From Thermosynechococcus vestitus BP-1 (GTDB lineage Bacteria; Cyanobacteriota; Cyanobacteriia; Thermosynechococcales; Thermosynechococcaceae): a stretch of DNA of 64,000 bases. Made by a program: the position numbers and the translations under genes. This document shows positions 19,585 through 29,622 of the stretch, in pieces. The notes under the pieces were generated by a model, which had not been told where the DNA came from, did not search any database, and saw only the letters and a program-made list of their open reading frames with translations. Location: NCBI RefSeq assembly GCF_000011345.1, contig NC_004113.1, positions 2,271,001-2,335,000 on the forward strand, read 5' to 3'. Every line of letters begins with the position of its first letter. Positions within the stretch are counted from its first letter, which is position 1.

Positions 19585-20616
19585 ATGACAATCAATAATG
19601 ATAATAATTTGCCGCTGATTCTGGTTACAGGGGGCGCGGGCTATATCGGTAGTCATACCGTTTTGGCACTACAGCAGGCCGGCTTTCAAGTGCTTATTTT
19701 AGATACGCTGGAGCGGGGACACCGCGACTTGGTGGAGTCGGTGCTCAAAACAGAGCTCATTGTTGGTGATATTGGCGATCGCCCCCTCTTAGACTGGCTT
19801 TTTCAAACCTATCCTGTGACGGCAGTGATGCATTTTGCTGCCTATATTGAGGTGGGCGAGTCTATCCACTCTCCCGATCGCTTTTATCAAAATAATGTCC
19901 ATGGAGCCCTGACCCTGTTACAGGCAATGGTGGCGGCCAAGATTCCCTATTTTATCTTTTCTTCCACAGCCGCTGTCTATGGCGTGCCCCCAGAGATACC
20001 GATTAGCGAAACCTGTCCCTGTGCCCCCATTAATCCCTATGGTCGCTCTAAGTGGATGGTGGAGCAAATGGTTGCCGATATGGGCACTGCCTACGGCCTC
20101 AAGTCAGTGATTTTCCGTTATTTCAATGCAGCGGGTGCCGATCCGCACTCTCGTCTGGGGGAAGATCACCGTCCAGAAACCCACCTGATTCCACTGGTGT
20201 TGCAGGCAGCCATGGGACGACGCCCCCACATTGCCATTTATGGCACAGACTATCCCACCCCCGATGGCACCTGCATTCGTGACTACATTCATGTAGTGGA
20301 CTTAGCTCAAGCCCATGTGCGGGGCTTAAAGTACCTCTTGAGCGGCGGCAACTCGCAAATTTTTAACTTGGGGAATGCCCAAGGGTTTTCAGTGCGGCAA
20401 ATTATTGAAACAGCTCAGCGGGTCACAGGTTGTTCGATTCCAGTCATTGAGGGCGATCGCCGGGCAGGAGACCCCGCCATCCTCGTTGCCAATAGCGATC
20501 GCGCCCGTTGTCTCTTAGGCTGGCAGCCCCAGTACCCCGACATTGAGCAGATCATTCACCACGCTTGGCAATGGCACCAGCGTCGCCACCGAGGCAATCA
20601 CATTATAATGTCATAG
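19585..20616 (+). CDS. galE: UDP-glucose 4-epimerase
   Basis: 343 residues from the ATG at 19585 (a TTG lies one codon earlier). Interconverts UDP-glucose and UDP-galactose for exopolysaccharide and galactolipid synthesis. Extended short-chain dehydrogenase fold: NAD-binding [15 protein letters not shown], then FSSTAAVYG and [11 protein letters not shown] with the catalytic Tyr-x3-Lys, then [11 protein letters not shown] and a C-terminal substrate-binding GDRRAGDPA. Divergent from prfC and followed 36 bp later by a small gene of unknown function. Confidence 0.95.
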   Translation: MTINNDNNLPLILVTGGAGYIGSHTVLALQQAGFQVLILDTLERGHRDLVESVLKTELIVGDIGDRPLLDWLFQTYPVTAVMHFAAYIEVGESIHSPDRFYQNNVHGALTLLQAMVAAKIPYFIFSSTAAVYGVPPEIPISETCPCAPINPYGRSKWMVEQMVADMGTAYGLKSVIFRYFNAAGADPHSRLGEDHRPETHLIPLVLQAAMGRRPHIAIYGTDYPTPDGTCIRDYIHVVDLAQAHVRGLKYLLSGGNSQIFNLGNAQGFSVRQIIETAQRVTGCSIPVIEGDRRAGDPAILVANSDRARCLLGWQPQYPDIEQIIHHAWQWHQRRHRGNHIIMS

Positions 20617-20652
20617 ACGCTTACACAAATCAAAAAATCTTAAAAAATTCCC

Positions 20653-20934
20653 ATGGCCTCGGCTCTCATCCGCCACGGCAAGCATCGCCTTGCCCGCAAT
20701 TATCACCAAGCCTTGAATGCGATCACTGCCTACAACACTGAGATTGAGAAGTGCTGGTTTCAGGAAATTGCTCAACTGCCGCAAAATAACCCTCATGCCC
20801 TTTTTCGGGACATCTACTTTCAGGTCGTTGGCCTATTTGCGGTGGGGCGCTATGCAGAAGCCCTAATCTTGGCCATGGGTTTGTACGAAAATTTATTGCG
20901 ATACTTTGTTCAAGAAAAGGTTGGTCTTAGCTAA
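20653..20934 (+). CDS. Small hypothetical protein
   Basis: 93 residues, unrecognised. It is mostly alpha-helical with a conserved-looking core FQEIAQLPQNNPHALFRDIYFQVVGLF, and has no signal peptide or membrane segment. Codon use looks like that of its neighbours, and it starts 36 bp after galE on the same strand, which supports a real gene. Function cannot be inferred. Confidence 0.55.
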   Translation: MASALIRHGKHRLARNYHQALNAITAYNTEIEKCWFQEIAQLPQNNPHALFRDIYFQVVGLFAVGRYAEALILAMGLYENLLRYFVQEKVGLS

Positions 20935-21458
20935 TATCTGAGTTGGGAAACGTATTTCTCAAGAGGGTTTCAAGGACATTTTGCACATGTTTCTCTCTGA
21001 AATCGCTGCCAAGCTGTGAATGGGCGCTACTGTAGAAATTGCGGCATAGATCAAGAATTTTCTCTAGCTCTAGGGATTCTTCCTGGGGGCGATCTAAACC
21101 AACGTTGTTGTATTACTTGGGGCGATCGCCCTTTGGAGTTGCTGACTCAGTAGAGCTTGCTGATTCTCACGAATGGAAAACCAAGCCGCACTTAGACTTC
21201 CCACTTAGACTCATTGAGAGGCCTCCCGTAGCTACAGGCATTTTGCCATAGGCAACGCCGACCGCCGCGCAGCCCAAGCCAAATAAAACTGCCAGATCAG
21301 CCCACAGGCATTTGGTCAAGTCCCCTAGGAGGGGGAAAACTTTTTCTTGTAGTATAGGTTAAATAGACAATTTTTGGTTAAATCATCATAGGTCTGCACC
21401 TAGGAGGAAGATATCAACCATAAGTTATGATTAATTCACGCCATTAAAGACTTGAAGG
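20935..21458. other. Intergenic stretch without recognisable gene
   Basis: About 520 bp with no convincing ORF on either strand. On the minus strand, translations around 21100-21200 give short coding-like text (IRENQQALLSQQLQRAIAPSNT) broken by stops, possibly a relic of a gene. The AT-rich part at 21340-21400 could hold promoters. No tRNA or known structured RNA was seen. Confidence 0.4.
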
Positions 21459-21484
21459 AAAAAGCCCACCCCGAAAGGCAGGCT
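21459..21484 (-). terminator. Rho-independent terminator of the hli gene
   Basis: Read on the minus strand, AGCCTGCC pairs with GGTGGGCT (8 bp with two G-U pairs around a TTTCGG loop). TTTTT follows directly. It lies 83 bp beyond the hli stop codon. Confidence 0.7.
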
Positions 21485-21566
21485 GACCCATTCCATGAAT
21501 TTTTTGTTCTCTCTAGCGGCGCAAGGGCTGCTGAAGAACCGATATGCCTAAGAGCGCAACAACAAC

Positions 21567-21776
21567 CTAGAGGCTATTCAAAAAGCCAATCAGACCGTGA
21601 CCGGTAATCACTTCCAACGCTAATAGGGAGATAAACCCAATCATGGCCAGCCGACCATTAAAGAGTTCTGCGTAGGGAGTAAAGCCAGCTTGCGGCTCAC
21701 TCATCACGTACATTTTGGGTTCGATGGCAAAGTTGTTCATTTTGCCTTGATCATCAATAATGCTGCCACTTTTCAT
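21567..21776 (-). CDS. High-light-inducible protein (one-helix chlorophyll-binding)
   Basis: 69 residues. A hydrophilic N-terminus of about 35 residues precedes one membrane helix carrying the chlorophyll a/b-binding signature [20 protein letters not shown] (E-x2-N-x-R-x-A-M-x-G-F). Hli/SCP proteins sit in thylakoid membranes, bind chlorophyll and carotenoid as dimers, and protect photosystem II assembly and chlorophyll recycling under high light. A related helix occurs at the C-terminus of the ferrochelatase in this window. The gene has its own terminator, so it is monocistronic. Confidence 0.93.
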   Translation of the reverse strand: MKSGSIIDDQGKMNNFAIEPKMYVMSEPQAGFTPYAELFNGRLAMIGFISLLALEVITGHGLIGFLNSL

Positions 21777-21962
21777 TTTGATACCCCTTTTGTTACGAAT
21801 TATTTCTTGTTCTTAATATAAGTTAACACTTCTACGGGGGAATGGCAAGGGCTAACGGATTTTCTTAAGATTTGCAGTCTCTTCAGTTGTGCTTGGCTGT
21901 CAAAGCGCCGTTTCAACACGCCAGTGTGCTAAAGATTGGGATGGGAATCGCCCCTGGTATTC

Positions 21963-22943
21963 ATGAGCCGCTTCTTTTTCCCCGGTTTTCACCGCTCCAA
22001 ACGCCAATTACCTCCAGATCACTCGGGCGTCGCCAAGTTTTTGTTGCAACCGCCGCAGTGGTTACGTCTGGCTCTGCGCCTGCGGGGCTCCGTCATTCCT
22101 GCCATTCTTTCGGAAGTGCTCTTTTGCGGTGTCTTTGGCATCTTGGTGACGGCGATCGATCTTTACGTGATCAATCTCCACTGGCCAGTTCTGGGCAGTC
22201 TTATTCCGCCGATTGTGCTGGGGTTGCTCCTGGTCTTTCGCACCAACACTGCCTATGAGCGCTTCTGGGAAGGCCGCCGCCAATGGGGCAACATTGTTAA
22301 TAGTTCCCGCAGCCTAACCCGCTTGATGTGGACCGCAATTGACGAAAATAGTCCCGAGGATCGCCAAGCTAAAATTGATGCTGTTCATTTAGTGGGGATA
22401 TTTGCGATCGCCACCAAGCAACACCTGCGGGGGGAGCCCTTTGCCGAACTGGAACCCCTGCTCAAGCCCCACCAATACAAAGAACTGCAAACCGTACAAA
22501 ATGTCCCCCTGCGCATTGCCCTTTGGCTTGAGGACTATCTGCACCACCAACACCGCCGAGGGCACCTGTCCTTATACCAACTCACCTACATGGATGAACT
22601 CCTGGTGCAGCTGGTGGATGCGATGGGTGCCTGTGAGCGCATTCTAAAAACGCCAATGCCCCTTGCCTACGCCATTCACCTCAAGCAGTTACTATTTCTC
22701 TATTGCTTACTGCTGCCCTTTCAACTGGTGGATAACCTGGTGTGGTGGACGGGTCCAATGGTGGGACTCATTGCCTTTACCCTCTTTGGTGTCGAAGAAA
22801 TCGGCATCGAAATTGAAAATCCCTTTGGCCGTGACCTCAATGATCTGCCCTTGGATGCCATTTGCCTAACCATGCAGCAAAATATCAATGACTTGATTAG
22901 TGCGCCGACTCATCGCCATCGCTCGGCCCAGCCCTTTTCCTAA
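21963..22943 (+). CDS. Bestrophin family anion channel-like protein
   Basis: 326 residues from the ATG at 21963 (a TTG start nine codons upstream is less likely). Family signatures: LRGSVIPAILSEVLFCGVFG in the first membrane segment, then LGLLLVFRTNTAYERFWEGRRQWG, and the C-terminal GVEEIGIEIENPFGRDLNDLPLD that corresponds to the calcium-clasp region of bestrophins. Plant and algal homologues in thylakoids conduct chloride or bicarbonate. The role here is by homology only. The P-type ATPase gene starts 23 bp downstream, so the two probably form an operon. Confidence 0.9.
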   Translation: MSRFFFPGFHRSKRQLPPDHSGVAKFLLQPPQWLRLALRLRGSVIPAILSEVLFCGVFGILVTAIDLYVINLHWPVLGSLIPPIVLGLLLVFRTNTAYERFWEGRRQWGNIVNSSRSLTRLMWTAIDENSPEDRQAKIDAVHLVGIFAIATKQHLRGEPFAELEPLLKPHQYKELQTVQNVPLRIALWLEDYLHHQHRRGHLSLYQLTYMDELLVQLVDAMGACERILKTPMPLAYAIHLKQLLFLYCLLLPFQLVDNLVWWTGPMVGLIAFTLFGVEEIGIEIENPFGRDLNDLPLDAICLTMQQNINDLISAPTHRHRSAQPFS

Positions 22944-22966
22944 GGAGTTCCTAGGGGTAATTGACC

Positions 22967-25276
22967 ATGACTGCAACGACGTTTTCCCCGCCGCCAGCAA
23001 AGGTTTATTACGAAGTGGTGCATCACTTACCGGGGCGAGTGCGGTTACGGATTCCACGGCTGCAATATGACGATCGCTATGGGCGGCAACTGCAAGCTCT
23101 GTTTGTGCAAGAAGAGAGTGTGCAACAGATTCGCCTCAACTTGGCTGCCGCTAGTCTGATTATTCGGTACCACCCTGAAGCGCATCATCCCCTTCACCGC
23201 TTTGGCCAATTGATTCAGGCCGCCGCCGATGAGCATCTACCGCCACTGGCGGGGATGCTACCCATTGATAAGTTGGTGTACTCCCCCTGGAACGCCAGCG
23301 ACTTTATCGAGAAAATGGCGCTACCGACCTTGGCGCTGGCGATCGTGGCGCTGCTGCCGGTACAAACGCCCTTTTACCCTGCCATTGTTGCCACTGTCAT
23401 TGTGGCGGTGGCACTACCCACATTCCAAGAAGCCCTAGAAAACCTCGAACACCGCCATCTCAATGTCACCCAACTGGAATCCCTCTGGACGATTCTGCAT
23501 ACACTGCAAGGGGAATACCTGGCGCCGGTGTTAGCCGCTTTTATGAATCGACTAGGGGAGGCGCTGCGGGATATGACAGCTCAAGGGGGGGAAAAGCAAG
23601 TTTTTGACCCCCTCGATCAACAGCGCACCTATTGGGTAGAGCGAGGCGGCACTCGCCAAAATGTCTCTGTGGGTGAGCTCCAGGTGGGCGATCGCGTGAT
23701 TGTAGCTGCCGGATCTGCTGTGCCTGTGGATGGTACCGTCCTCTGGGGGTCTGCTGTGATTCAGCGGCAGTTCCTCACAGGAGAGTCGGATCTACTGCCC
23801 TGTGAGCCTGGGCAAACGGTGCTTGCTTCTTCCCTTGTGGTGCGCGGACAAATTTGCGTGGTCGCCCAAGCTGTCGGTGAGGAGACTCAGGTGGGCAAAA
23901 CACTGCAACTGGCTCGCCAAGCACCCCAACTGGATACCCGCATTCAAAATTACGCTGAGGAAATCTCTAATCAGGCAATTTTACCTGCTATGGGCGTTGC
24001 TGCCATTGTCTATGGTGCTACCCTAGATGCCCATCGAGCGATCGCCCCCCTGCAATTGGACTTTGGCTCAGGGATTGGCATTGCCATTCCCACTGCGATT
24101 TTGGCCGCCCTCACCCATGCTCCCCATGTCGGGGTTTATTTTCGCAATGGCCGCGCCCTTGAACTCCTCTCGCGGGTCAATGTCATTGTTTTTGATAAAA
24201 CTGGCACGTTGACAGAGGTGAAGGGAACCATTGTGGGGGTCAATCTCCTCAAGCCCGGCCTGAGTGAGCAAACGCTGCTCTATTGGCTTGCCACCGTGGA
24301 ACAGTCCATCAATCACCCCTTTGCCCTTGCCATCCTTGAGTATGCGGCTGAACGTGGGATTGAGGGGGGCACCTATAGTGACTGGGTCTATGAGCCAGGT
24401 AAAGGCGTTGCAGCAACCGTAGAGGGACAGGACATTTTGGTGGGCACACCCCAACTGATGCGCGATCGCCAAGTGCCCATTGATCTCGATGAACTGCGCA
24501 CCCATGAAGGCGTACTCTGGAATCGTTCCCTTGTGTGTGTTGCCTGTAACCGTGAACTGGTGGCCCTGGTGTTCTACAGCAACCCCGTACGCTCTGAAGC
24601 CGCTAGTGTGATTGCCGCTCTTCAACAGCGGCACATTGAGTGCTATATGGTCACGGGCGATCACCACGAAGTCGCCAATGCGGTGGGCTATGCCACTGGC
24701 TTTCGCCCCGGTCAAATCTATACGAATATGCTGCCAGAGGACAAAGTCGCACTCCTAGAGAAGTTCAAAAATGGCGGCGAAAAAGTAGTGGCCTACGTGG
24801 GGGAAGGCTTCAACGATACGGCAGCCATGGCCTACGCTGATATTTCCATCACCCTTTCTGACGGCAGTGATGCGGCGCGGCAAACCGCAGATCTTATCTT
24901 GATGAACAATCGCCTGGAAGGACTGGTGCAGGCGATCGCCCTCAGTCAAGAGGTGATGCACATTATCAATCAAAATATTGCCCTTGTGGTCATTCCCAAT
25001 GTCAGCGTCGTTTTAGCGGGGGTCTTTTTGAGCCTGCACCCCGTCATTGCGGTTTTGATAAGCAATGGGGCAACCCTTTTGGCCGAACTGAATAGCCTGC
25101 GCATCCTCACGGACTATCGCCCCGTCAAAATTGAGCGCAAGTGCAGTCGTAGCCGCTCCCAAGCGGGGGTTCTGGATATTCCTTGGAAAAAACGCCCTCG
25201 CCGCAGTTTTGATCATTTCGGCAGCCAGTTGAGTTCACAGTCCCTGAGCAATAGCCACCTCCCCTCAGAACCTTGA
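22967..25276 (+). CDS. P1B-like P-type ATPase lacking the CPx metal motif
   Basis: 769 residues from the ATG at 22967, with an AGGGG-type ribosome site. N-terminus (about 10-80) resembles a degenerate heavy-metal-associated domain without a CxxC pair. The P-type machinery is intact: actuator FLTGESDLLP, phosphorylated Asp410 in VFDKTGTLTE, nucleotide-domain HP in INHPFALAIL, and hinge GEGFNDTAAMAYAD. In the sixth membrane helix the usual CPC/SPC/CPH before the ATPT-like motif is replaced: residues 365-377 read DFGSGIGIAIPTA. The ion therefore cannot be predicted from the standard rule. Probably in an operon with the bestrophin gene. Confidence 0.88.
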   Translation: MTATTFSPPPAKVYYEVVHHLPGRVRLRIPRLQYDDRYGRQLQALFVQEESVQQIRLNLAAASLIIRYHPEAHHPLHRFGQLIQAAADEHLPPLAGMLPIDKLVYSPWNASDFIEKMALPTLALAIVALLPVQTPFYPAIVATVIVAVALPTFQEALENLEHRHLNVTQLESLWTILHTLQGEYLAPVLAAFMNRLGEALRDMTAQGGEKQVFDPLDQQRTYWVERGGTRQNVSVGELQVGDRVIVAAGSAVPVDGTVLWGSAVIQRQFLTGESDLLPCEPGQTVLASSLVVRGQICVVAQAVGEETQVGKTLQLARQAPQLDTRIQNYAEEISNQAILPAMGVAAIVYGATLDAHRAIAPLQLDFGSGIGIAIPTAILAALTHAPHVGVYFRNGRALELLSRVNVIVFDKTGTLTEVKGTIVGVNLLKPGLSEQTLLYWLATVEQSINHPFALAILEYAAERGIEGGTYSDWVYEPGKGVAATVEGQDILVGTPQLMRDRQVPIDLDELRTHEGVLWNRSLVCVACNRELVALVFYSNPVRSEAASVIAALQQRHIECYMVTGDHHEVANAVGYATGFRPGQIYTNMLPEDKVALLEKFKNGGEKVVAYVGEGFNDTAAMAYADISITLSDGSDAARQTADLILMNNRLEGLVQAIALSQEVMHIINQNIALVVIPNVSVVLAGVFLSLHPVIAVLISNGATLLAELNSLRILTDYRPVKIERKCSRSRSQAGVLDIPWKKRPRRSFDHFGSQLSSQSLSNSHLPSEP

Positions 25277-26141
25277 CCACCAACTTCGGCAGGTCAATCA
25301 ACGCCTCAAACTGGCGCAGTTGGGTTTGCCAATGGAACAACACAGCCAGCCTCTCAGCCTACGGGGTACCCTGCCGCCACGGCCGCGCAGCCATCGCCTC
25401 CGCCCCCACCAACAGGGTTTAAGTCTAGGGTTAGCCGCCACCCCCAGCGGTCTTAAAGCCACAGGGAAGGAAGCCAAAATTATTGCCGCCAAATTACTCG
25501 AAAACCCCTTTCGCTGGCAGGACTATGAACGGGTCAAGGGGCTAGGGCCTCTTGGGGAGTTATCCTTGGGGGAGCAAATTGCCGCCTTTGAAACTCCATG
25601 GTTAGCTCAGGGGAATCTCAGTTGTACGACCAGGGAAACCGCCTATGCCCCTTATCTACGGCGGTTGCTCAAAGCCGCGGCTGCCCATCCCGACTATGCG
25701 TGAGCAGAACTGATCTATGGCCTGTTGCAACAAATCCCTGCTGATAGGCGATAGCGACAGGGGGCCTGTACCGCCTTTCAAGGGTTTTGTCGGTTCCTAG
25801 GGGTGGCGTTACCGATTCCCCTTGCTCAGTTTTGGGGCACCTATTGACGGCGATCGCCCCAGTTGCCAAGGATCAATACCGATTTAAGCAAAACCACACC
25901 GCAGCGCATTGGTCAACGGGTCAATCAACAATTGTGCCGCTACGGCCTGCCCTTTCGTCCCGATGACTTGCGCCATGCTTGGGCAGGGCACACAATTCAC
26001 TATGGCTTGCCCGATACCGTTGCCGCCCGGATAATGGGACACAGTGTGGTGATTCATACCCAAACCTATCACCGCTGGCTAACCCTACGGGATCAACGGC
26101 AGGCAGTGGCTCGTGTCCTTACTCAATACGGATACTCTTGA
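25270..26141 (+). pseudogene. Decayed tyrosine recombinase/integrase
   Basis: Two fragments of one protein. 25270-25703 encodes the N-terminal part (VNQRLKLAQLGLPME, LSLRGTLPPRP, then GLSLGLAATPSGLKATGKEAK). 25863-26141 encodes the catalytic end with DDLRHAWAGHTIHYGLP, AARIMGHSVVIHTQTYHRW: the second Arg, the His and the nucleophile Tyr. Between them, the frame carries stops and shifts (relics such as IPADRR-stop-RQGACTAF), and the first catalytic Arg region is missing. It is therefore inactive. Such genes are common as scattered copies in cyanobacteria. Confidence 0.82.
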
Positions 26142-26322
26142 AGTCACTGGGGGGAGGCGGGGGTGGACTGGGGGGCTGATAGTCGCCATACTGCTTGAGC
26201 CAATCACTCACTGGCTTTTGATCAAGGCTTAACCCCAACAATCCAGAGACAAAGCCCCCCATAAAGGCAACGGGTTTTTGGCTCAACTCTTTCACAAGGG
26301 GCGCTAACTCGCTCAAGAACAT
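26119..26322 (-). CDS. Small conserved cyanobacterial protein
   Basis: 67 residues: LAPLVKELSQKPVAFMGGFVSGLLGL is a pattern I recall from short cyanobacterial proteins of unknown function. A Pro-rich tail (SPPPPPPS) follows. The last eight codons overlap the dead integrase on the opposite strand. It may have one weakly hydrophobic helix. Function unknown. Confidence 0.65.
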   Translation of the reverse strand: MFLSELAPLVKELSQKPVAFMGGFVSGLLGLSLDQKPVSDWLKQYGDYQPPSPPPPPPSDFKSIRIE

Positions 26323-26387
26323 AAACTATCTGGCAATATCCGCACAGGTTTTCTCATTGATTGTAGCTTAGGTACAGAGGAACGCAC

Positions 26388-26651
26388 CTAAAATTTGCCA
26401 CGGACAACCAATTCATAATCGCCCCCTGGCTCCAATTGATAGTCTTGGGCTTCCAGGAATCGCCCCAAGGGTTCTTTGATCAGGGCACGTCCAAGGGCTG
26501 GGGAGATTTGCAGTTTTTTCGCCTTAAAGTGCCAACAAAATTCCCATTGGTACTCGCTAGCGCAGACGTGGCCACGAATGTGACCCTCTTGCCAACTTTG
26601 GGCAATGATGCGGACATAGGCAGTGGTTTGGGGTAGGGGGTGGCTAGCCAC
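26388..26651 (-). CDS. Conserved cyanobacterial hypothetical protein
   Basis: 87 residues from a GTG start. The beta-rich pattern AYVRIIAQSWQEGHIRGHVCASEYQWEF with LGRFLEAQDYQLEPGGDYEL suggests a small compact domain. Family name not recognised. It starts 12 bp after the Hsp70-like gene on the same strand, so it is probably the second gene of that transcript. Confidence 0.65.
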   Translation of the reverse strand: MASHPLPQTTAYVRIIAQSWQEGHIRGHVCASEYQWEFCWHFKAKKLQISPALGRALIKEPLGRFLEAQDYQLEPGGDYELVVRGKF

Positions 26652-26663
26652 AATTCAAGTTGG

Positions 26664-28256
26664 TCAACGCAATTGGGTGACGATTTGATTATTGATGAGA
26701 CGCTCTTGGGTGAGCAAGTCATCAACGGTGACCCGCAGTTGGCGATCGCCATCCACTTGAAAGAGGACACGAATGCGATCGCTCCCCGGATACCCAGGGG
26801 GATCCAGTCTTGCGAGGGTTTTGCCCTGGGGGGTGTCGTTGAGAGGCTGCACTGTCCGTTCACCCACACTGCGGGTAATCAGGCGATCGCCATCAAAAAA
26901 GATTTCCACACCCCCTTGCTCCTCCCCCAGTTCACCAATCACCAGTTCAATACTAGGCTGGCCCTCCGTCGAGGCACCTAAAATCAATTCCACGGGTTCA
27001 GCCATGGGGTAGGGTTGGCCCCGCTGAATAATTGGGTGCCAGCCGTGACGGTTGAGCTTGGCATCCCAAAAGCGAATACCGTAGCTGTGGTAGAGGAAAT
27101 CCTTGAGCTCTAGCCCTTGGGTCACCGCTAGGGCACCCATAGCCACTGCCGTAAAGGGATGCTGACCACTGATCTTTGCCCGGTCAAAATACTCGGCAAC
27201 CCATTTTTGCACCGCTGGCATTTGCGTGGTTCCCCCCACCAAGAGAACAGCCTCGATCGCGTCGGGGGTAATGCCTTGGCGGCGGGCCTGTTGTAGCACT
27301 TGAGTGAGGGCAGCATCGAGGCGTTGAAAAAATTGCTGTTGGCGGAGAATCTCCTCCAGTTCAGACCGTTCAAGGCCTAGCTCAAGGGTGGTGAATGTTT
27401 CGCTGTCAAAGTACACCTCTTGGGCATAGGGCTGCTGTGAGAGTTGAATTTTTAAGCGTTCAGCAAGGCGCAGCAGCAGGCTATTGGCACTCATCCCCCG
27501 CTTCACCCACTCATCAACAATCCAGTGGTCAATATCGGTGCCCCCTAAATTCAATCCTGCCTTAGCAATCACCCGTGCGGTGCGGGGACGTTGGTTGTCG
27601 CTAGCGGCCCACTGGCGATCGCCCCACTTGAGAATCAATCCCAAGGGATGACTTTGCCGTTGATTGGTCTTGAGTTCCACCAGGGAGAGATCGAGGGTCC
27701 CCCCGCCAAAATCAATCACTAAAATTAGCGGGCGATCGGCCACCCCATAGCCCAAAGCCGCAGCCGTGGGTTCATCCAAGAGGCGAATTTGCTGAATCTC
27801 AAATCCTGTACACACCTGCAGTAGCCAACTGCGATAGGTCTCAAAACTATCCACAGGCACCGTGAAAATCAGCCCCTGCGCGAGATCGCCGCCGCTTGTG
27901 TGTTTCAGTTCCTTCAACAGGGCTTGCAAAAACCACCGGCCAATGGTTTCAAAGCTCAAAGAACAGCCATCCAGCTCTGGTAAATAGCCCTGGACCGTGG
28001 CACCAATACCGCGCTTAAACCGCGAAAAAAATCGGCGATCGCCCACCCCATCAAACCCGCGATCGCGCACCTGCTGCCCCACCACCACCAGAGGCACACT
28101 GGCATCCTCCACATAGACCAAGCTGGGGACAAGGGCAGGCACCTCACCAAAGCCCACCGAGTGTCCAGGGAGCAGGACCGCTTCGGCAGCTTGAGTGGCA
28201 TAATTCCAGCGCGCTACCAAGGTATTACTGGTTCCAAAATCAATTGCGTAGGTCAC
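26664..28256 (-). CDS. Hsp70 family protein (divergent DnaK-like)
   Basis: 530 residues from a GTG start. Actin-fold ATPase motifs: MTYAIDFGTSNTLVARW (phosphate 1), RLLDEPTAAALGYGV, LILVIDFGGGTLDLSLVEL (phosphate 2) and VLLVGGTTQMPAVQKWVAEYF (adenosine). The substrate-binding part is short and poorly conserved (ELILGASTEGQPSIELVIGELGEE), and the helical lid and EEVD-like tail of DnaK are missing. It is thus a cyanobacterial Hsp70-like protein, not the housekeeping DnaK. Client unknown. Confidence 0.88.
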   Translation of the reverse strand: MTYAIDFGTSNTLVARWNYATQAAEAVLLPGHSVGFGEVPALVPSLVYVEDASVPLVVVGQQVRDRGFDGVGDRRFFSRFKRGIGATVQGYLPELDGCSLSFETIGRWFLQALLKELKHTSGGDLAQGLIFTVPVDSFETYRSWLLQVCTGFEIQQIRLLDEPTAAALGYGVADRPLILVIDFGGGTLDLSLVELKTNQRQSHPLGLILKWGDRQWAASDNQRPRTARVIAKAGLNLGGTDIDHWIVDEWVKRGMSANSLLLRLAERLKIQLSQQPYAQEVYFDSETFTTLELGLERSELEEILRQQQFFQRLDAALTQVLQQARRQGITPDAIEAVLLVGGTTQMPAVQKWVAEYFDRAKISGQHPFTAVAMGALAVTQGLELKDFLYHSYGIRFWDAKLNRHGWHPIIQRGQPYPMAEPVELILGASTEGQPSIELVIGELGEEQGGVEIFFDGDRLITRSVGERTVQPLNDTPQGKTLARLDPPGYPGSDRIRVLFQVDGDRQLRVTVDDLLTQERLINNQIVTQLR

Positions 28257-28376
28257 CGTTTAAACACATCAACAGCCTTCTTGTATCCTTACCTTAGCGA
28301 GATTTTCTCCCCCTGAGATCCTGAGAGTATGTCACAATAAGAAAGCGATCGCGAAAAGATTTAGGTGATTTTGGGA

Positions 28377-29543
28377 ATGGCGAGCCAAACAGGTGTACTA
28401 CTTCTCAATTTAGGGGGGCCCGATCGCCCCGAGGATGTGCGCCCCTTTTTGTACAACCTGTTCTCCGATCCCGAAATCATTCGCCTGCCCTTTCGTTGGC
28501 TACAAAAGCCCCTGGCTTGGTTTATTTCCACCAGTCGGGCCCGGCGCTCTCAGGCAAACTATGCCCAAATTGGTGGCGGCTCTCCCCTGCGGCGCATTAC
28601 CGAACAGCAAGCCCGTGCCCTGAAAGACGCCCTAGAAGGCATTGGCATTGAGGCTAACTTGTACATTGGTATGCGCTACTGGCACCCCTTTACGGAGGAG
28701 GCGATCGCCCAAATCAAAGCAGATCAAATTCGCGAGCTAGTGATCTTGCCCCTTTATCCTCAATTTTCCATTAGCACAAGTGGTTCCAGTTTTCGCCTCC
28801 TAGAGAGCCTATGGAATCAAGACCCTGAATTGCAAAAAATTCGCTATACGCTGATCCCCTCTTGGTACAACCACCCCGGTTATGTGGCCGCCATGGCGGA
28901 CTTGATTCGTCAAGAATTGGACCGGTGTCCTAACCCCGATGAGGCAGTCATTTTCTTTAGTGCCCACGGCGTTCCCAAAAGCTATGTCACCGAAGCCGGC
29001 GATCCCTACCAAGAGGAAATCGAAGCCTGTGTCCGGCTGATCATGGCTGCCCTCAATCGCCCCAATGCCCATGTGCTAGCCTACCAAAGTCGGGTGGGGC
29101 CAGTGGAGTGGCTGCAACCCTACACCGAAGATGTCATTCTCGAATTGGCAGCCCAAGGGGTGAAAACCCTTGTTGTTGTGCCCATTAGCTTTGTTTCAGA
29201 GCACATTGAAACGCTCCAAGAAATTGACATCGAGTACCGTGAGATTGCTGCAGAGGCCGGCATTGAAGTGTTTCGGCGAGTGCCTGCCCTCAACGATCAC
29301 AATGGTTTTATTAGCGCCCTTGCCCAACTGGTGAAGGAGGCCCTAGCAGCACCACCGCGTACCTTTGCTGAGGTGAATCAGTCCCGCAAGCGGGTGAAGC
29401 TTTATCCCCAGGAGCGCTGGGAATGGGGCATGACCTCCGCCGCCGAACGCTGGAATGGTCGCTTGGCCATGTTGGGTTTTCTGGCGTTGATGATTGAACT
29501 CATCAGTGGTCAAGGCCCTTTACATATGCTGGGGCTATTGTGA
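28377..29543 (+). CDS. hemH: Ferrochelatase with C-terminal light-harvesting-like helix
   Basis: 388 residues from the ATG at 28377 ([15 protein letters not shown]). Inserts ferrous iron into protoporphyrin IX, the last step of heme synthesis. Core signatures: [26 protein letters not shown], and active-site His in [13 protein letters not shown] and [20 protein letters not shown]. After residue 350 a linker leads to a chlorophyll-binding helix [24 protein letters not shown], the Hli-type tail typical of cyanobacterial and type II plastid ferrochelatases. That tail ties heme synthesis to chlorophyll status. Confidence 0.97.
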   Translation: MASQTGVLLLNLGGPDRPEDVRPFLYNLFSDPEIIRLPFRWLQKPLAWFISTSRARRSQANYAQIGGGSPLRRITEQQARALKDALEGIGIEANLYIGMRYWHPFTEEAIAQIKADQIRELVILPLYPQFSISTSGSSFRLLESLWNQDPELQKIRYTLIPSWYNHPGYVAAMADLIRQELDRCPNPDEAVIFFSAHGVPKSYVTEAGDPYQEEIEACVRLIMAALNRPNAHVLAYQSRVGPVEWLQPYTEDVILELAAQGVKTLVVVPISFVSEHIETLQEIDIEYREIAAEAGIEVFRRVPALNDHNGFISALAQLVKEALAAPPRTFAEVNQSRKRVKLYPQERWEWGMTSAAERWNGRLAMLGFLALMIELISGQGPLHMLGLL

Positions 29544-29622
29544 GAAATGTCGCCTGCCTGGGAGTGGGAATCTGAAAATTTTCGATACACTAGACCTAGT
29601 GCTATTGAAAAGAGCTATCGTT

